Positions 1 through 10,763 of a DNA stretch of 10,811 nucleotides are shown here, in pieces. The notes under the pieces were generated by a model, which was not told the origin of the DNA, did not search any database, and saw only the letters and a list, made by a program, of their open reading frames with translations. Origin of the DNA: SXXH01 sp041165735. Lineage in GTDB: Bacteria; Planctomycetota; UBA1135; GCA-002686595. Where the stretch lies: assembly GCA_046341775.1 (NCBI GenBank), contig JBKDQQ010000132.1:1-10811 (forward strand), given 5' to 3'. Position 1 is the first letter of the stretch, and every line of letters starts with the position of its first letter. The position numbers were made by a program, and so were the translations under genes.

Positions 1-534
1 GATCGAGTCGGCACCGTTGCCGAGGCTGAAGCCGGAGTACTGGTAGTCGACCAGCACGCCCCCGTTCAACGCGACATCGGAGTCGATGCCCAGGACGATG
101 CTGCGCCCGGGACGGATGCGCACGCCGTTGCCGCCATTGGAAATCACATGGGTGGCGCCCGCATCATCGGCGAGCACCCAACCTTCGAGGTTCACCCGCC
201 AAGGCAGGTTGTTGCGCACCTCGATCCACTCGCCGCGGGTGTCCGCGACGCTCGAGGGGTCCTTCATGAATTCGGTGATGGCCACCTCGCCGGTCTGCAT
301 GCCTCCGCCAAGGGCGACTGTGGGCAGGCAGGCCGCAGGCGCCGCGGTCGGCGTGGCCGCCTCGGCCGCGACGCTCGTGGCCCCCGCCACCAGCATGAGC
401 GCCGCCACGGTGCGCGCACGGCGCGCAACATGGCTCTCCTGGGCGGCGGGCGGATCTTGGAGCTGCAGGTCCGGGTTGACGTGGTCTTGGGTGGCGATGT
501 CGTGGAAGGCGGGAACCAGGTGGATCGAGGTCAT
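1..534 (-). CDS. Secreted lamin-tail-domain (LTD) protein, C-terminus cut by window edge
   Basis: The 178 visible codons read from ATG at 534 and run off the left edge without a stop. Residues 1-36 are polar. An Arg-rich stretch (R38, R39, R41) then leads into a hydrophobic segment at about 42-58, which looks like a signal peptide with a long n-region or an N-terminal anchor. Residues 81-178 resemble a lamin-tail domain: GEVAITEFMKDP, then GEWIEVRN, a W-containing strand (LEGWVLADD), an RPGRSIVLG strand and the start of the final Y/G/D strands. In bacteria LTD domains occur on exported proteins, often alone or beside nucleases, adhesins or CotH-like modules; which one cannot be told because the C-terminus is missing. 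The start is supported by AGGAG seven bases upstream. The gene is divergent from the cytochrome gene. LTD call fairly sure; function unknown. Confidence 0.8.
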   Translation of the reverse strand, partial: MTSIHLVPAFHDIATQDHVNPDLQLQDPPAAQESHVARRARTVAALMLVAGATSVAAEAATPTAAPAACLPTVALGGGMQTGEVAITEFMKDPSSVADTRGEWIEVRNNLPWRVNLEGWVLADDAGATHVISNGGNGVRIRPGRSIVLGIDSDVALNGGVLVDYQYSGFSLGNGADSI

Positions 535-541
535 GCGAGGT

Positions 542-546
542 CTCCT
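542..546 (-). promoter_or_regulatory. Ribosome binding site of the LTD gene
   Basis: AGGAG on the minus strand lies seven bases before the ATG at 534. It is the best Shine-Dalgarno match in the window and fixes the start of a protein whose n-region would otherwise look unusually long. Confidence 0.7.
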
Positions 547-562
547 ACCCCGGCAACGGGGC

Positions 563-583
563 GACGTGGAAGTGGACGTGGAA
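563..583. repeat. Tandem direct repeat GACGTGGAA, 12-bp period, upstream of LTD gene
   Basis: GACGTGGAA occurs at 563-571 and again at 575-583, separated by GTG. The repeat lies 29-49 bases before the LTD start codon, just upstream of its ribosome binding site. Tandem same-orientation sites near one helical turn apart are a common arrangement for a DNA-binding regulator, but no known family is recognised. Confidence 0.5.
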
Positions 584-614
584 CCAAGGTCGAGGGCAGG
601 GCCGTGGGCCGCCG

Positions 615-639
615 ATCGCGGCGCACGATGCGCCGTGAT
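615..639. repeat. Inverted repeat (dyad) in divergent intergenic region
   Basis: ATCGCGGCGC (615-624) pairs with GCGCCGTGAT (630-639) around a 5-base ACGAT loop: ten pairs, one a G-U wobble. It sits between the LTD and cytochrome genes. No T-run follows on either strand, so an operator or leader hairpin fits better than a terminator. GC-rich sequence makes short dyads common, so its role is uncertain. Confidence 0.4.
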
Positions 640-701
640 GTTCGGGCCTCCCATGAGCACCCACCCCGCCGCGCAGCCTCGCGGCCGCCGGCACCTACCT
701 G

Positions 702-723
702 ACGCTCGGGATCCGCCGAGCGT
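702..723. repeat. Perfect 8-bp dyad, possible operator upstream of cytochrome gene
   Basis: ACGCTCGG (702-709) and CCGAGCGT (716-723) are perfect inverted repeats around GATCCG. The dyad lies about 125 bases before the cytochrome GTG and 168 bases before the LTD start, so a protein bound here could act on both divergent genes. No factor can be assigned. Elsewhere in 535-846 there are weak promoter-like matches but no gene. Confidence 0.4.
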
Positions 724-796
724 GGCAGGCAGCCCTGCAATTCCTTCCGACGCGTGCCGGCGCATGGACCCGAGGCAAGAAGGTCGCCGATCCACC

Positions 797-825
797 TTGA
801 CGGCTTCGTCCACCCGGTTGAGACT
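797..825 (+). promoter_or_regulatory. Weak sigma-70-like promoter candidate for the cytochrome gene
   Basis: TTGACG at 797-802 matches five of six bases of the -35 consensus. Seventeen bases on, GAGACT at 820-825 matches only three of six bases of the -10 consensus. Transcription would start near 832, just before the GTG at 847. This is the only promoter-like pair noticed close to the gene. Confidence 0.22.
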
Positions 826-846
826 TGAAGAGCGCAGCTTGGAACC

Positions 847-2946
847 GTGGCGCCCGACGCCCAGTCGAAAAGCCGGATCCCGCTGCGCCATCCCCTCGCC
901 ATGCACACCCTGCTCGCAGTCCTCTGCCTGGCCTTGCCGGCCGTCGCCCAAGGCCCCGTCCCGACGACCATCGAGGACTTCCACGCGCCCGGCACGCAAC
1001 CGAATCGGCTCCTGACGCCGATCTACCCGTCCATCAACTGCACGGGTTGCCACTCGGGCTACGATCCCGATCAGGAACCGTACGAGCGCTGGGCCGCCTC
1101 CATGAAGGCGCAATCGGCCCGCGATCCGATCTTCCACGCCGCCTTGGCCATCGCCAACCAGGACGCCGCCGGGTCGGGCGAGTACTGCTTGCGTTGCCAC
1201 GCGCCGGGCGCCTGGCTCGACGGCCGCAGCACGCCGCCGGATGGCAGCGCCTTGAACAACGGACTTGGCGACTACGACGGCGTCACCTGCCATGTGTGCC
1301 ACCGCATGGTCGATCCGTTCCCCGCGCCCGAGAACCCGGACATCGACGAGCGCGTGCTGCTGTACACGCCCGAATTGCCGGTCACGCCGAACAACGCGCA
1401 ACTGGTCATCGACCCGCAAGACGTGCGTCGCGGGCCCTACGACCTCGGCCCCAACTTCTTCTACCACGACTGGCGCGAAAGCCCGTTTCACCGCGAGTCG
1501 TTGATGTGCGCCAGCTGCCACGACCTGTCGAACCCGACCTTGTCGAAGCAGCCTGACGGCACCTACCAGCTCAACCAACTCAACCAACGCGCTCCGAGCC
1601 AAGACAAGCGCGAGCAGTTCCCCGTCGAGCGCACCTACGAAGAGTGGTTCGCGTCCCAATACGCGCGCCTCCCCGTCGACACGCGCGACGCGACCCACCC
1701 GACCGGACGCTTCGGCGGCAACAAGTACGAAGTCCAGAGCTGCCAGGACTGCCACATGCCCGACACCACGGGCCAGGGCTGCGCTCCGATCTTCGGACAG
1801 CCCGTGCGCAGCGACCTGCCGCTGCACAACTTCAACGGCAGCAACAACTGGGTGCTGCTGGCCGTGCGTTCCTTGTGGCCGGACAACGAGACCGGCCTGA
1901 CGGACAATTCCGTGGTCAAGGCGCTGCAACGCACCGCGGAGATGCACGACCGCGCCTCGGACATGCACCTGTCCGTCGACGGCGGCCAGCTGCGCGTGCG
2001 GGTTGTCAACCAAACTGGACACAAGCTGCCCACCGGCTACTCGGAAGGTCGGCGCGTCTGGCTGACCGTGCGCTGGTTCGACGGAGCCGACAACCTCGTG
2101 GGCGAGGTCGGCGGCTACGACCCCGCCACGGCGGTGCTCGACACGAACGGCGCGAAGATCTACGAGGGCGAGCTGGGCCTCGACGCCACGCAAGCCGCGG
2201 CCACCGGCCGCCCGGTCGGCAAGTCGTTCAACTTCGTGCTGGTGAACACCTGGTTGAAGGACAACCGCATCCCCCCGCGCGGCTTCACGAACAGCGGCTT
2301 CGCGGCCGGCCAGGCCTCGCCGGTGGGAGCGACCTACGCCGAGGAGCAGTACTGGGACGAGAGCAGCTACGCCATCCCGCCGGGCGCCGTGCGCGCCGAG
2401 GTGCTGCTGCGCCACCAGACGACGACCAAGGAGTACATCGAGTTCCTGCGCGACACGAACACGACGGACAACACCGGACTCGTCGCCTACAACCAATGGG
2501 TCCAGCACGGCCGCTCGGCGCCCTCGTTGCTCGACGCCGCCAGCGTCCAGCTCTCGACGGCGACGGCCTTGCCGCCCATCGACTACGGCGTGGGCAAGAC
2601 GACCTCGCTGGGAGCCCGCCCGCGCCTGTCGGGCGTGGGCGAGGCGCGCGCCTCGGGTGCCGGATTCGCGCTGCGCGTCGAGGGCGCCATTCCCAACTCG
2701 CAGGTCGTCGTCAAGGCGAGCTCCGCCTCCGCCAGCATCGCCTTCAACGGCGGCACGCTGTACCTCGGAGCGGGCCAGGTGGTCGTCGGCCGGGCGATGC
2801 TCGACGCGACGGGCGCCGCGACCCTGCCCTTGACGCTCGCCGGACTCGGCGGCCAGGCGCGCAACTACCAGGCGTTCTTCCGCGACGCGGGCGCCACGCA
2901 GGCCTACGGCATGACGAACGGCCTGCACGTGCGCTACGCGAACTGA
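847..2946 (+). CDS. Secreted pentaheme cytochrome c with C-terminal beta domains
   Basis: The protein has 699 residues from GTG 847. An n-region with K8, R10 and R14 precedes a hydrophobic core at about 19-33, with signal cleavage likely after AVA (34), so it should act in the periplasm or at the surface. Five CXXCH heme sites follow: C65-H69, C114-H118, C148-H152, C221-H225 and C299-H303. After the heme domain comes a beta-rich part with TGHKLPTGY (391-399), recurrent in multiheme cytochromes by my recollection; H392 could be a heme ligand. Residues about 580-699 form a Gly/Ala-rich terminal domain ending in SNGL-like TNGLHVRYAN, reminiscent of planctomycete secreted proteins. Electron transfer is inferred from the hemes; no substrate is identifiable. 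ATG 901 is an alternative start, but it removes the positive n-region. Neither start has a good Shine-Dalgarno sequence. It probably shares a transcript with the AsmA-like gene. Confidence 0.9.
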   Translation: MAPDAQSKSRIPLRHPLAMHTLLAVLCLALPAVAQGPVPTTIEDFHAPGTQPNRLLTPIYPSINCTGCHSGYDPDQEPYERWAASMKAQSARDPIFHAALAIANQDAAGSGEYCLRCHAPGAWLDGRSTPPDGSALNNGLGDYDGVTCHVCHRMVDPFPAPENPDIDERVLLYTPELPVTPNNAQLVIDPQDVRRGPYDLGPNFFYHDWRESPFHRESLMCASCHDLSNPTLSKQPDGTYQLNQLNQRAPSQDKREQFPVERTYEEWFASQYARLPVDTRDATHPTGRFGGNKYEVQSCQDCHMPDTTGQGCAPIFGQPVRSDLPLHNFNGSNNWVLLAVRSLWPDNETGLTDNSVVKALQRTAEMHDRASDMHLSVDGGQLRVRVVNQTGHKLPTGYSEGRRVWLTVRWFDGADNLVGEVGGYDPATAVLDTNGAKIYEGELGLDATQAAATGRPVGKSFNFVLVNTWLKDNRIPPRGFTNSGFAAGQASPVGATYAEEQYWDESSYAIPPGAVRAEVLLRHQTTTKEYIEFLRDTNTTDNTGLVAYNQWVQHGRSAPSLLDAASVQLSTATALPPIDYGVGKTTSLGARPRLSGVGEARASGAGFALRVEGAIPNSQVVVKASSASASIAFNGGTLYLGAGQVVVGRAMLDATGAATLPLTLAGLGGQARNYQAFFRDAGATQAYGMTNGLHVRYAN

Positions 2947-2967
2947 GTCGACCCGCGGTCGGACACT

Positions 2968-3007
2968 CCGCGCGCCGCGCCTCCACGATCGGGGGCGCGG
3001 CGCGCGG
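2968..3007 (+). terminator. Perfect 14-bp GC hairpin after the cytochrome gene (terminator or attenuator arm)
   Basis: Bases 2968-2981 pair perfectly with 2994-3007 (all G-C) around a 12-base loop, 21 bases after the cytochrome stop. No U-tract follows (CCCTTGATGG), so intrinsic termination would be inefficient. Partial termination, mRNA 3'-end protection or attenuation are likelier. Its left arm overlaps the left arm of the helix that would cover the next gene's ribosome binding site, so the two structures exclude each other. Confidence 0.55.
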
Positions 3008-3047
3008 CCCTTGATGGCGGCGCGCGCGAAGCCCATCGTGGAGGCGC
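2977..3047 (+). promoter_or_regulatory. Leader helix that would sequester the AsmA-like gene's ribosome binding site
   Basis: Bases 2977-2989 (GCGCCTCCACGAT) are perfectly complementary to 3035-3047 (ATCGTGGAGGCGC): thirteen pairs. After one bulged C, GGG (2991-2993) can add three pairs with CCC (3032-3034). The right arm contains GGAGG (3040-3044) and ends at the base before the ATG at 3048. Folding this way should hide the ribosome binding site; the competing 2968-3007 hairpin uses 2977-2981 and would free it. The mixed-base sequence makes chance complementarity of this length unlikely. No riboswitch class is recognised. Confidence 0.5.
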
Positions 3048-3848
3048 ATGAAGATCCTGCGCCGCCTGCTGGTCGTGATGCTGCTCATCGTCGTGGCCGC
3101 CCTGGGCACGGCATGGTTCATGCTCGACCCGCTGGTCGAAGCGGCGGTCTCGCACGGCGGCACGGAGGCGGCCGGAGTGCCAGTCGTGCTCGAAGAGGCG
3201 GATGTCTCGCTGGTCGGCGGCTCCGTGCACCTCGGGCGCTTGTCGATCGCCAACCCGCCCGGATGGTCCGAACGCCCGTTCTTCGCGCTGCGCCAAGGCG
3301 CGCTGCAGCTCGGCCAAACCCCGATCTGGTCGGATGCGCTCGAGATCGAGACGCTCGACCTCTCGGGCATCGAGCTGTCGCTGGAGCAGCGCGGCAAGGA
3401 GTCCAACTGGAAGGCGATCCTCGCGAATCTGGAGCGATTCGCGGCGCGGAGCGCCGGACCGGACGCCGCGCAGCCTGCTGCATCCGCGCGCAAGCTGCAC
3501 GCGAAGCTCGTGGCGCTGCGCGACGTGCGCGTCGTCGTGGAGGTCGACGGCGTGCCGTGGGTCTCGGGGAAGAGGGAACTCGTGCTGCCCCTGGTCGAGG
3601 TACGCGACCTGCGGAGCGACGGCTCGACGGCGGAGATCGTCGGGGCGCTGCTCTCCGCCCTGCTGCGCGCCACGCTCGACGCGGCGCTGGCCCAGGGCGC
3701 GGACTGGCTGCCGCGCGACTTCTCCCGCGAACTGGGCGTGGACCTGCGCGCCCTGCGCGAGGCGCTCGACGCCCCGGACCTGCTCGAGGGCGGCAAGCAG
3801 CTCTTGCGCGGGGTCGAGGGGCTCCTCGACGGCGCCAAGCGGCGCTGA
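3048..3848 (+). CDS. Short membrane-anchored AsmA-like protein
   Basis: The protein has 266 residues. KILRR and a hydrophobic segment (about 7-26) form an uncleaved-looking inner-membrane anchor, followed by a periplasmic part. Residues about 45-125 resemble the N-terminal AsmA pattern: ADVSLVGGSVHLGRLSIANP, then FALRQGALQLG, then ALEIETLDLSGIELSLEQ and NWKAIL. In AsmA-family proteins these stacked beta repeats line a groove linked to lipid transport and envelope maintenance. This protein has only about one such unit, so it is far shorter than typical AsmA and cannot span the periplasm alone. The C-terminal half is helical and Leu/Ala-rich (about 185-262). GGAGG precedes the ATG with a short three-base spacing. 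It lies 101 bases after the cytochrome gene, in the same direction, with a structured leader between. Family call moderate; job unknown. Confidence 0.72.
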   Translation: MKILRRLLVVMLLIVVAALGTAWFMLDPLVEAAVSHGGTEAAGVPVVLEEADVSLVGGSVHLGRLSIANPPGWSERPFFALRQGALQLGQTPIWSDALEIETLDLSGIELSLEQRGKESNWKAILANLERFAARSAGPDAAQPAASARKLHAKLVALRDVRVVVEVDGVPWVSGKRELVLPLVEVRDLRSDGSTAEIVGALLSALLRATLDAALAQGADWLPRDFSRELGVDLRALREALDAPDLLEGGKQLLRGVEGLLDGAKRR

Positions 3849-3866
3849 GCGTCCGCCCGGTGTGTC

Positions 3867-3890
3867 AAAACGGGCTGACAGGCGCCCCGG

Positions 3891-3898
<8 letters not shown>
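3867..3898 (-). terminator. Intrinsic terminator of the giant regulator, overlapping its stop codon
   Basis: On the minus strand CGGACTGAC (3898-3890) pairs with GTCAGCCCG (3879-3871): nine positions, one an A-C mismatch (a G-U wobble in plus-strand RNA), with a 10-base loop. It is followed at once by TTTT (3870-3867). The stop codon TGA (3893-3891) lies within the first arm. The 42-base gap to the convergent AsmA-like gene holds nothing else, so the hairpin may serve both genes, though a U-tract exists only in the minus direction. Confidence 0.55.
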
Positions 3899-8693
<4,795 letters not shown>

Positions 8694-8746
8694 GTCGTCC
8701 AGATTTTGGAGTTCGACTGTCTGCGAAACCAATCTTAAGCCTTGCC

Positions 8747-8761
8747 CCAAAGTGACTTTGG
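8747..8761. promoter_or_regulatory. Perfect 15-bp palindrome, candidate binding site for the giant regulator
   Basis: CCAAAGT-G-ACTTTGG is a perfect dyad with a one-base centre, in comparatively AT-rich sequence between the divergent regulator and propeller genes. It is 54 bases before the regulator's ATG and about 90 bases upstream of the -12 element of the sigma-54-like promoter candidate. That is close to the usual distance of enhancer sites for Fis-HTH sigma-54 activators. Its use by this regulator is inferred from position and symmetry only. Confidence 0.5.
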
Positions 8762-8832
8762 TCGGCCGCAGCGCCGCCCCGGCCCAAAAAACCCGCGGCC
8801 CGCGTGGATTTTCCCGGGATTGGGGCGGGCCG

Positions 8833-8847
8833 GGACTACAATTTGCA
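8833..8847 (+). promoter_or_regulatory. Promoter candidate for propeller gene: sigma-54-like -24/-12 or sigma-70 -10
   Basis: GG at 8833-8834 is followed after exactly ten bases by TTTGCA with GC at 8845-8846, the obligatory spacing of a sigma-54 promoter. The -12 half matches TTGCA well; the -24 half (GGGAC against TGGCAC) is weak. The same stretch contains TACAAT (8837-8842), five of six bases of a sigma-70 -10 box, but no -35 box was found at 16-18 bases. Either reading gives a start around 8850-8857, about 55-60 bases before the ATG. Confidence 0.4.
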
Positions 8848-8912
8848 AGATCCCCAGCCTTGCCCGTGTTTCCCGCGCGGGCAGGTTCCCCATCGACCCC
8901 AAGGCCCTTCCC

Positions 8913-10688
8913 ATGGCCCTCCGTTCCCTCGTCGCGCTCGGCGCTCTCGCCGGGCTCGCCTCCATTGGGCTCGCCCAAGGAGCCATCGTCGTGTTCCAAG
9001 GTCCCGCAGGCGGGGTCGGACGGCTCGTCGTGCTCGACGAAACCACCGGAGTCGCCGCGCCCGCACCGGCCGAATTCGCGGCGATCGAACTGCTTCCCAC
9101 CGAAGCGGCGCAACGCGCGACCCTGACCGAGTGGCTGCCGGAGTCGCCGCGCTTGGGACGCAATCTCGGCGTTGCCACGCACATCATCCTGCCGCAGGCG
9201 CGGGGGGCGATCTACCACCACCGGCGCCTCGCCGAGGACGGACTGCGCTACGGGTACTTCCTGGTGCGTCCCGCCGGTTCGGTCGCGCTGCTGCACGAGC
9301 AGCCCGCGCTGGTCGGTGGCGGCGATCCCTACGCTCCCAAGCTCGCCGTGTCGCCCGACGGGCTGCATGTGCTCGCCGCCACGCGCCAAGCAGGAGGCGG
9401 CGACTTGTGGGAGATCGGCATCGACGGCGTCGTCGCGAATCGCACCGCGAGCGCGCCTCCCCTGCGCATCGGAACCGACTCGTTGCACCTGGGCGCGACC
9501 TTCGGCGCGGCGGCGACCGGCCGCGGCTTCGTGCGCTTCGCTCGCACTGGCGGTGCGCAAGTGACGCTGGTGCCCTACGCCCCGGGCGAAAGCCAGCCGT
9601 TGCACTTCAACGCATTGGCCGCGAGCCTCGACGGTTCGCACTGCGTGGGCATCGCCGGCGTCTCCGCCCAGCACGCCTATCCCTATGTGTTCGGCGGCGC
9701 GGGACCGGCGCATCGCGCTGCGGCGCAACCGGGCACCTTCACCGGCGCCGGATTCCAACCGGAGAGCGCTTCGGGACCGCACCTGGCGGTGTCCAACGAC
9801 GGAACGCAGGTCGTGTGGCGCAGCCTCGTCCCGAGCGCGTCCGCCACCACGGGCGAAGCGATGCTCGCGCCGCAAGGGCAAGTCGCCCCCACCCAGCAAG
9901 TCTCGGGCGACGCCTACGTGATCGACACGCTGGACGAGGTCGGGTTGTTCGGCTTCCGCATCGACGGCGCCTTGCTGGTGGCCATCGGCGAAGCGACCCC
10001 GATCGGCGAGGTCAGCCTGCAGAAGGCCGACCTCTACGCGGTCACGCAAGGGCCGAGCGGTCCGCAGTTCCAGAACCTCTCGGCCAGTTCCGGCGACACG
10101 AGCGTGCCGTTCCTCGCCGAGCCTGCATGGGACATCTCGGGCGCGCGACTCCTGCCCGACGGATCCGGCTGGATGATCGACCAACAGGGCGGAGCGCCCA
10201 GCATCGAGCATTTGTCCTTCGCGGGCGTGCGCACGCCGCTCGTGCAGCAGCTGCGCCGCATCCAGTGGCTCTCGCACGACGGATCCGGCGTGCTGGCGAT
10301 CATCCAGAAGGACACGAACCAACGGCCGGTGCAGGCCTGGGCCCTGCCGAACGGAGCCGCGTCCACGCCGCAGCTCCTCGCGACTTGGGACTCGTCGAGC
10401 GTGGCTGGCGCGCCGGCCGTGCGCGCGGGCGCCACCTCGTTCTCGCTGCAGCAACCGGGAGGCTTCGGCCTCGTGCGCCGCGAGCCAGGTTCGTCCCTGC
10501 AGGAGGCGCCCTCCGGCGGAGGTGCGATCAGCGCGCCCTTGCAACGCACGAGCCTCGGCGCCACGGCCTGCAGCACGGGCGATGGCGCGACCACGGGCCG
10601 CGTCTGGATCTGGCGCGCGGGCGCGGCGACCCCGGTGGAACTCGGCGACCTGGCCGGACCGTTGCAGGTGCTCCCCACCAACTCCTGA
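8913..10688 (+). CDS. Secreted beta-propeller-like protein of unknown function
   Basis: The protein has 591 residues. Residues 1-21 (MALRS, then an Ala/Leu/Gly core) form a signal peptide, cleavage likely after GLA (21), so it is exported. It has no lipobox, no heme motif, no recognised enzyme motif and no C-terminal anchor. Blades are suggested by recurring strand-turn units centred on SPDG (147-150), SLDG (238-241), SNDG (294-297), LPDG (414-417) and SHDG (454-457), with LAVS and VVW/VLA strands beside them, as in TolB/WD40-like propellers. The repeats are divergent and Gly/Ser-rich, so the fold is inferred. The start is set by the signal peptide; AAGG eight bases upstream is a poor Shine-Dalgarno sequence, and the open frame before it (to 8742) looks non-coding. 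It is divergent from the giant regulator, 219 bases away, and may be its target. Confidence 0.82.
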   Translation: MALRSLVALGALAGLASIGLAQGAIVVFQGPAGGVGRLVVLDETTGVAAPAPAEFAAIELLPTEAAQRATLTEWLPESPRLGRNLGVATHIILPQARGAIYHHRRLAEDGLRYGYFLVRPAGSVALLHEQPALVGGGDPYAPKLAVSPDGLHVLAATRQAGGGDLWEIGIDGVVANRTASAPPLRIGTDSLHLGATFGAAATGRGFVRFARTGGAQVTLVPYAPGESQPLHFNALAASLDGSHCVGIAGVSAQHAYPYVFGGAGPAHRAAAQPGTFTGAGFQPESASGPHLAVSNDGTQVVWRSLVPSASATTGEAMLAPQGQVAPTQQVSGDAYVIDTLDEVGLFGFRIDGALLVAIGEATPIGEVSLQKADLYAVTQGPSGPQFQNLSASSGDTSVPFLAEPAWDISGARLLPDGSGWMIDQQGGAPSIEHLSFAGVRTPLVQQLRRIQWLSHDGSGVLAIIQKDTNQRPVQAWALPNGAASTPQLLATWDSSSVAGAPAVRAGATSFSLQQPGGFGLVRREPGSSLQEAPSGGGAISAPLQRTSLGATACSTGDGATTGRVWIWRAGAATPVELGDLAGPLQVLPTNS

Positions 10689-10702
10689 GCGCGGCTCCGC
10701 GC
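10689..10702 (+). terminator. Small GC hairpin directly after the propeller gene stop
   Basis: GCGCG (10689-10693) pairs with CGCGC (10698-10702) around GCTC, starting at the first base after the stop. It has only five pairs and no T-run, so it is at best an auxiliary end structure. Confidence 0.2.
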
Positions 10703-10715
10703 CGCGCGCGCGAGG

Positions 10716-10749
10716 CGCGGGCTTGTCAATCCAATTTGACAGACCCGCG
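10716..10749. terminator. Bidirectional hairpin between convergent genes
   Basis: Bases 10716-10729 pair with 10736-10749 around TCCAAT: fourteen positions with one C-A mismatch and one wobble. The arms end in TGTCAA and TTGACA. It lies between the propeller stop (10688) and the probable stop of the minus-strand gene (10766-10764). No long T-run follows on either strand. The TGTCA/TGACA arms recall TGTCA (3863-3867) and TGACA (3876-3880) in the other convergent gap. Confidence 0.45.
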
Positions 10750-10763
10750 TCGCGTGGCGCGGA

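Noticed and set aside
722..740. Sigma-54-like TGGCAGGCAGCCCTGCA ahead of the cytochrome gene
   Set aside because: Both halves look good, but GG and GC are separated by eleven bases instead of ten, a spacing sigma-54 does not normally tolerate.
148..1015. Plus-strand open frames at 86-1015 and 148-702
   Set aside because: They lie opposite the LTD gene and its control region and have Arg/Pro/Ser-rich shadow composition without motifs.
8785..8792. A-tract (A6) between palindrome and promoter as an IHF-type bend site
   Set aside because: Only a short A-run is present; the IHF core WATCAANNNNTTR is not seen.
8778..8834. CCCGGCCC / GGGCCGGG inverted repeat in the divergent region
   Set aside because: Eight GC-only pairs across a 41-base gap are expected by chance in such GC-rich sequence, and the arms lack further complementarity.
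8742..8912. 57-codon N-terminal extension of the propeller protein
   Set aside because: It would bury a textbook signal peptide internally, is Pro/Arg-rich, and overlaps the likely promoter.
8694..10544. Extension of the regulator reading frame by about 617 codons upstream of ATG 8693
   Set aside because: It runs antisense through the signal-peptide-bearing propeller gene and across the promoter region, has low-complexity composition, and the kinase domain begins right after ATG 8693.
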